Assembly: GCA_964356335.1 (NCBI GenBank)
Contig: CAYHHI010000028.1
Location: 1 to 40,456, forward strand
Direction: 5' to 3'
DNA: 40,456 bases
DNA from: CAYHHI01 sp964356335
GTDB lineage: Bacteria; Arandabacterota; Arandabacteria; Arandabacterales; Arandabacteraceae
Part shown: positions 37,729-40,456 of the stretch, piece after piece
Numbering within the stretch: position 1 is the first letter of the stretch
Layout: every line of letters begins with the position of its first letter
The notes under the pieces: generated by a model
The model's database searches: none
Seen by the model: only the letters and a program-made list of their open reading frames with translations
Told to the model about the DNA's origin: nothing
Program-made: the position numbers and the translations under genes

Positions 37729-37732
37729 CAGC

Positions 37733-39106
37733 CTACTTCACAACCACCATTTTCTTCAGCACACTGGAACCGGCGGCAGAAAGCTTGCAGAAGTAAACGC
37801 CGGGGGCAACGCTTGCGCCCCGGGTGTCCTTGCCATCCCACATAACAGAAGTCTCAGAGGAGCCAACGTTTCCGCTAACGAGCGTCTTCAAGACCTGACC
37901 GCTTACAGTGTAGATCGCGACCTGAGCATCGCGACTCCCGCCAGGGACGGAGAACGATATCGTCGTGGCCTGATTGAACGGATTCGGCCAGTTCTGCCTG
38001 AGCACCAGCGCGTTTCCGGCAGACACCGGGCCAACGTCAATGCCTGCTATAGGTGGGTCGAACCACTGCATCACCCTGAAAATAAGCGTATTCTGGTTGT
38101 CCGGAGCAGGATCGCTCGTGCTCACATCCTCAAACGGGAACGCCAGGAAAACAACCTTATGTCCATTCTCGCCGGCCCTCAGCCCCTTGATACCATTGGT
38201 ATAGGAGAAGATCGGATCGGCCCCACTGCTAAGCACCATGCTGTCGCTGCTGTCCGCTGGGAACGGGCCTCCGAGAAGTCCGAGTGACATACCATTCGAG
38301 ATGGGATCCCCTGGGACCCCGGACATCGGCGATCCACCGGTATTGCTCGCCCATGAGGCGATATGCAGATAATCTGTCGTGAACTCACTCGCTCCCGTGC
38401 GGCTCGACAGGAAGCCCATGCTACCAAGGAAGAGCCTGCCGTTAGCATCAAGGAATGCCGCCATATCATTCTCATCGGCACTGGTCAGATATGTTGCATC
38501 TCCACCGGCGGTCGTCCAGAAAACTCCCCAATAGGATTTGAGTTGGGTTGCTCCGGGTCGTCCAAGCGTGTTGGTATTCCAAACCCGCGCGGGGTAGCCT
38601 GCGGCCTGCAACGCATTCACTAAGTAGGTCTGATAATTCTGGCCGGCATCATCGTCCACAATCATGATCGAAGGAAGACTTGTAAAAGCGGCGTAGGTTT
38701 CGCTGTGGGTTACGTCCGGATCTGTGCGCATCGTGCCCGTAAGAGTCACCATTCCCATCTGAGCGGAGTGATCCGTGAAGATCTCCACGAGAATCGTATC
38801 CGACTGGCCGGGCGCGTAGTAGAGCGTCATCTGTTGAAAAACGCACATGCCTCTTGCGCAGAAGTCGGCGAACCATGTCGACGGCAGGTTCTTGGTCAGA
38901 ACCAATCTAATGGAGTCACCTACCGTCCCCGTGTTCCGTACCACCGTCGTAAAAGTAGCGACGGAGTCCATGCCCACTTCCTTGGCATAATCCTGAGTGG
39001 TGAACTGAAAAGCAAGATCGGCCAGGCTTGGGCTGGCCGTCAGAACCAACGTGACTGCTAATCCCGCAAGAAACAAGGTGAGCTTCGCCCGGCTGAGGTA
39101 TTTCAT
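37733..39106 (-). CDS. secreted protein with FlgD-like C-terminal sorting domain
   Basis: 457 residues: signal peptide (about 1-29), a beta-sandwich region, a middle Rossmann/amidotransferase-like region (SIMIVDDDAGQNYQTYLVNA; LKSYWGVFWTTAGGDATYLT) and a C-terminal ~80-residue FlgD Ig-like domain with LRQNWPNPFNQATTISFSVP, then VSGQVLKTL and APGVYFCKLSAAG. Such C-terminal domains direct export and surface attachment in FCB-group bacteria (type IX-like). The ribosome site AAAGGAG is 9 nt before the ATG. Function of the mature part is unknown. Confidence 0.88.
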   Translation of the reverse strand: MKYLSRAKLTLFLAGLAVTLVLTASPSLADLAFQFTTQDYAKEVGMDSVATFTTVVRNTGTVGDSIRLVLTKNLPSTWFADFCARGMCVFQQMTLYYAPGQSDTILVEIFTDHSAQMGMVTLTGTMRTDPDVTHSETYAAFTSLPSIMIVDDDAGQNYQTYLVNALQAAGYPARVWNTNTLGRPGATQLKSYWGVFWTTAGGDATYLTSADENDMAAFLDANGRLFLGSMGFLSSRTGASEFTTDYLHIASWASNTGGSPMSGVPGDPISNGMSLGLLGGPFPADSSDSMVLSSGADPIFSYTNGIKGLRAGENGHKVVFLAFPFEDVSTSDPAPDNQNTLIFRVMQWFDPPIAGIDVGPVSAGNALVLRQNWPNPFNQATTISFSVPGGSRDAQVAIYTVSGQVLKTLVSGNVGSSETSVMWDGKDTRGASVAPGVYFCKLSAAGSSVLKKMVVVK

Positions 39107-39126
39107 TATTACGCTCCTTTTTTGAT

Positions 39127-39135
39127 ATTATACCA
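39127..39135 (-). promoter_or_regulatory. extended -10 promoter for the secreted protein gene
   Basis: Minus strand TGGTATAAT (extended -10) about 20 bp before the ATG at 39106, with AAAAAAGGAG just downstream. No good -35 is seen, as expected for an extended -10 site. Confidence 0.5.
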
Positions 39136-39136
39136 T

Positions 39137-39212
39137 GCCGTAGGGCCGACCGCCACCCCGAAATTGCCCGCAAGTACCGTCACGCTTACTGCCGTAGAGC
39201 CCACCGCCACCC
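39137..39212. repeat. 22-bp direct repeat, period 54 bp
   Basis: GCCGTAGRGCCSACCGCCAC occurs at 39137 and 39191. It fills the intergenic region between the Omp28-like gene end and the promoter of the secreted protein gene. Confidence 0.75.
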
Positions 39213-39251
39213 TCGTTCCGGCCCCGCGAGATCGGAGTACCTCCCACCTGG

Positions 39252-40316
39252 TCATTCATGTCTCAACCTTGCTGCCTGGATGACTTCCCGAGTGGCCGTA
39301 TCCTGAACAAAGGCGATAACGTCCATCTTGGCAGCCACCCACATTTCACTTATCGAGAAGCTCCTGTCCACACGAGCGGTGTCACCGATTGCAGCAAGCG
39401 TCAGGGGGTAGTCATCAAGAATGTCCCTGGCAACAAAATCAAAGACCTTGGCGAAGTAGCCGTTGTAGCTGACGTCATCTTCGATCAGCACGAAATGCAG
39501 GACGAGCGGGTGCCCCGAGAGCCCGCCCGCGGCTTCAACCCTGGCCACCACACTCCCACCCATCTGCCCAATCTCGCCCGTGAGGCCGAGCCGGATCGGG
39601 GAAACCAAATCGAGTCTGCTCGCTATCTCAAACCGGTACAGGGAGGTTGCCGCCACCACATTCTCAGCGCCCAGCTGCGGACGGAGCCCGTCGAACACGG
39701 CAACAGGCCAACTATCTGGAAAGTAATTGGGATCAGCGGTATACCAGCCAATGCGTGCGTCGGTCTCATCGGTCGCAAGACCATCGGAGTTCGGCGCATC
39801 GGGCGGTTTATCATGGTACGCGACGACGGTTAGCCTGTCGGTGCCTATCTCAGCCAGCAAATTGCCCAGCGCCCCTTCAGCGTTCTTGCAGTTCCTACAG
39901 ACATTGGTGGTAAAAATCTCGACCAGCACAACCCTGTCAACACCCTTGGGCAATGTCGTGAAAGAGCACTCGGCCGGTTCTGCGCTGACGTCTCCTTTGT
40001 TGTCACGGGCAAGGACCCTGAAGGTGTGTTCTCCTGCCGAGACGTCCTGGATTACGGCGGACTCCGCCTCTGTTGCCACCCAGGCTTCGCTATCGTACTT
40101 CCACTCGTAGCCCACCACCTCACCGTCAAAGTCACTCGCCTTCCAGACAAACGTCACACTGTCGCCTTCGACAATTTCGCCCCTCGCCGGGCAGCCGGTA
40201 CGGAGTTCGATGGTAGGTGGATTATTGACGTCCTCAAACCAGTCACATTCTGTGAAACACAGCAGGCCTGCAACCAGGGCAATCGCGACCGCGGCCTTGA
40301 CCCCGCTCAGTTTCAC
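39252..40316 (-). CDS. Omp28-like/thioredoxin-fold secreted protein
   Basis: 354 residues starting from the GTG at 40316, with GAGGGG upstream; the frame remains open upstream to 40409 but there the sequence is a low-complexity Trp/Gly stretch. Signal peptide (KLSGVKAAVAIALVAGLLCF) ending near CDW, possibly lipid-modified though the lipobox is weak. Residues ~35-140 form an Ig/PKD-like domain (GDSVTFVWKASDFDGEVVGY), then a thioredoxin-like Omp28 domain with CRNC in EIFTTNVCRNCKNAEGALGN. The C-terminal ~120 residues are beta-rich. It faces the same way as the FlgD-type gene. 40317-40456 holds no further recognisable gene. Confidence 0.82.
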   Translation of the reverse strand: MKLSGVKAAVAIALVAGLLCFTECDWFEDVNNPPTIELRTGCPARGEIVEGDSVTFVWKASDFDGEVVGYEWKYDSEAWVATEAESAVIQDVSAGEHTFRVLARDNKGDVSAEPAECSFTTLPKGVDRVVLVEIFTTNVCRNCKNAEGALGNLLAEIGTDRLTVVAYHDKPPDAPNSDGLATDETDARIGWYTADPNYFPDSWPVAVFDGLRPQLGAENVVAATSLYRFEIASRLDLVSPIRLGLTGEIGQMGGSVVARVEAAGGLSGHPLVLHFVLIEDDVSYNGYFAKVFDFVARDILDDYPLTLAAIGDTARVDRSFSISEMWVAAKMDVIAFVQDTATREVIQAARLRHE

Positions 40317-40456
40317 GTTACTACCCCTCACTGTGGCAGACGTCCCCGTCCACACTCTCATACATCCCCCCCCCCACACCCTCATGTATCCCCAAGAATC
40401 TCTTCTCACAATCTATGCTCAGAACGACTTCGATAATCTCAATCTGATACCGGTGA

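Overview
The window looks like chromosome of a Gram-negative bacterium with fairly high GC, probably an uncultured member of the FCB-type candidate phyla. The clues are a FlgD-like C-terminal sorting domain with the NWPNPFN motif, an outer-membrane-barrel-like protein, several lipoproteins, and anaerobe-style chemistry (citrate lyase subunits, many radical SAM enzymes, B12 enzymes). The lineage is inferred, not proven. No rRNA, tRNA, CRISPR array, transposase or phage gene was seen.

The most interesting part is 2.5-10.7 kb on the minus strand, which reads as an undescribed RiPP (ribosomally made, post-translationally modified peptide) cluster. A near-consensus promoter (9330-9358) precedes, in order: a TPR protein, two B12-binding radical SAM enzymes joined by 4-nt stop/start overlaps, two tiny paralogous precursor-like genes (45 and 44 aa, at 5199-5336 and 4828-4962), and two overlapping radical SAM/SPASM maturases. 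The two small proteins share an acidic helical leader and end in a conserved AA[KR]PW[LY]CFxPA tail. An M50 membrane protease with an N-terminal PqqD/RRE-like domain lies just upstream. A divergent plus-strand operon (10.96-15.8 kb) encodes a secreted metallo-beta-lactamase-fold protein, a membrane fusion protein and a double MacB/FtsX-type permease with no ATPase nearby; these could process and export the product.

Around this cluster: 0-2.1 kb, the ends of a citrate lyase operon (citE, citF). 15.8-16.8 kb, OsmC and a parvulin lipoprotein. 16.9-18.9 kb, queG, a PTS IIA protein and a zinc-ribbon protein. 19-20.3 kb, an ATP-cone/uridine-kinase-like fusion. 20.5-22 kb, a two-domain PLD protein. 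22.4-26.4 kb, a zinc-type ABC transporter (binding protein, ATPase, permease) followed by a beta-propeller lipoprotein. 26.5-33 kb, a purine-type operon: three xanthine dehydrogenase-family subunits, an 8-oxoguanine deaminase-like amidohydrolase and a GT2 glycosyltransferase. 33.5-36.5 kb, a barrel-like protein, an M29-like metalloprotein, a 37-aa membrane microprotein and a GNAT acetyltransferase. 37-40.4 kb, an SPL-like radical SAM enzyme and two secreted proteins.

A second theme is local tandem duplication. Short direct repeats (18 to 159 bp) sit at many gene junctions, often carrying the stop or start codon of the flanking genes (15775, 22187, 26405, 28875, 36923, 39137). The 159-bp intergenic unit at 2151 has a diverged inverted copy 31 kb away at about 33068. 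Several conserved enzymes also carry Gly/Pro/Ser/Thr-rich inserts.
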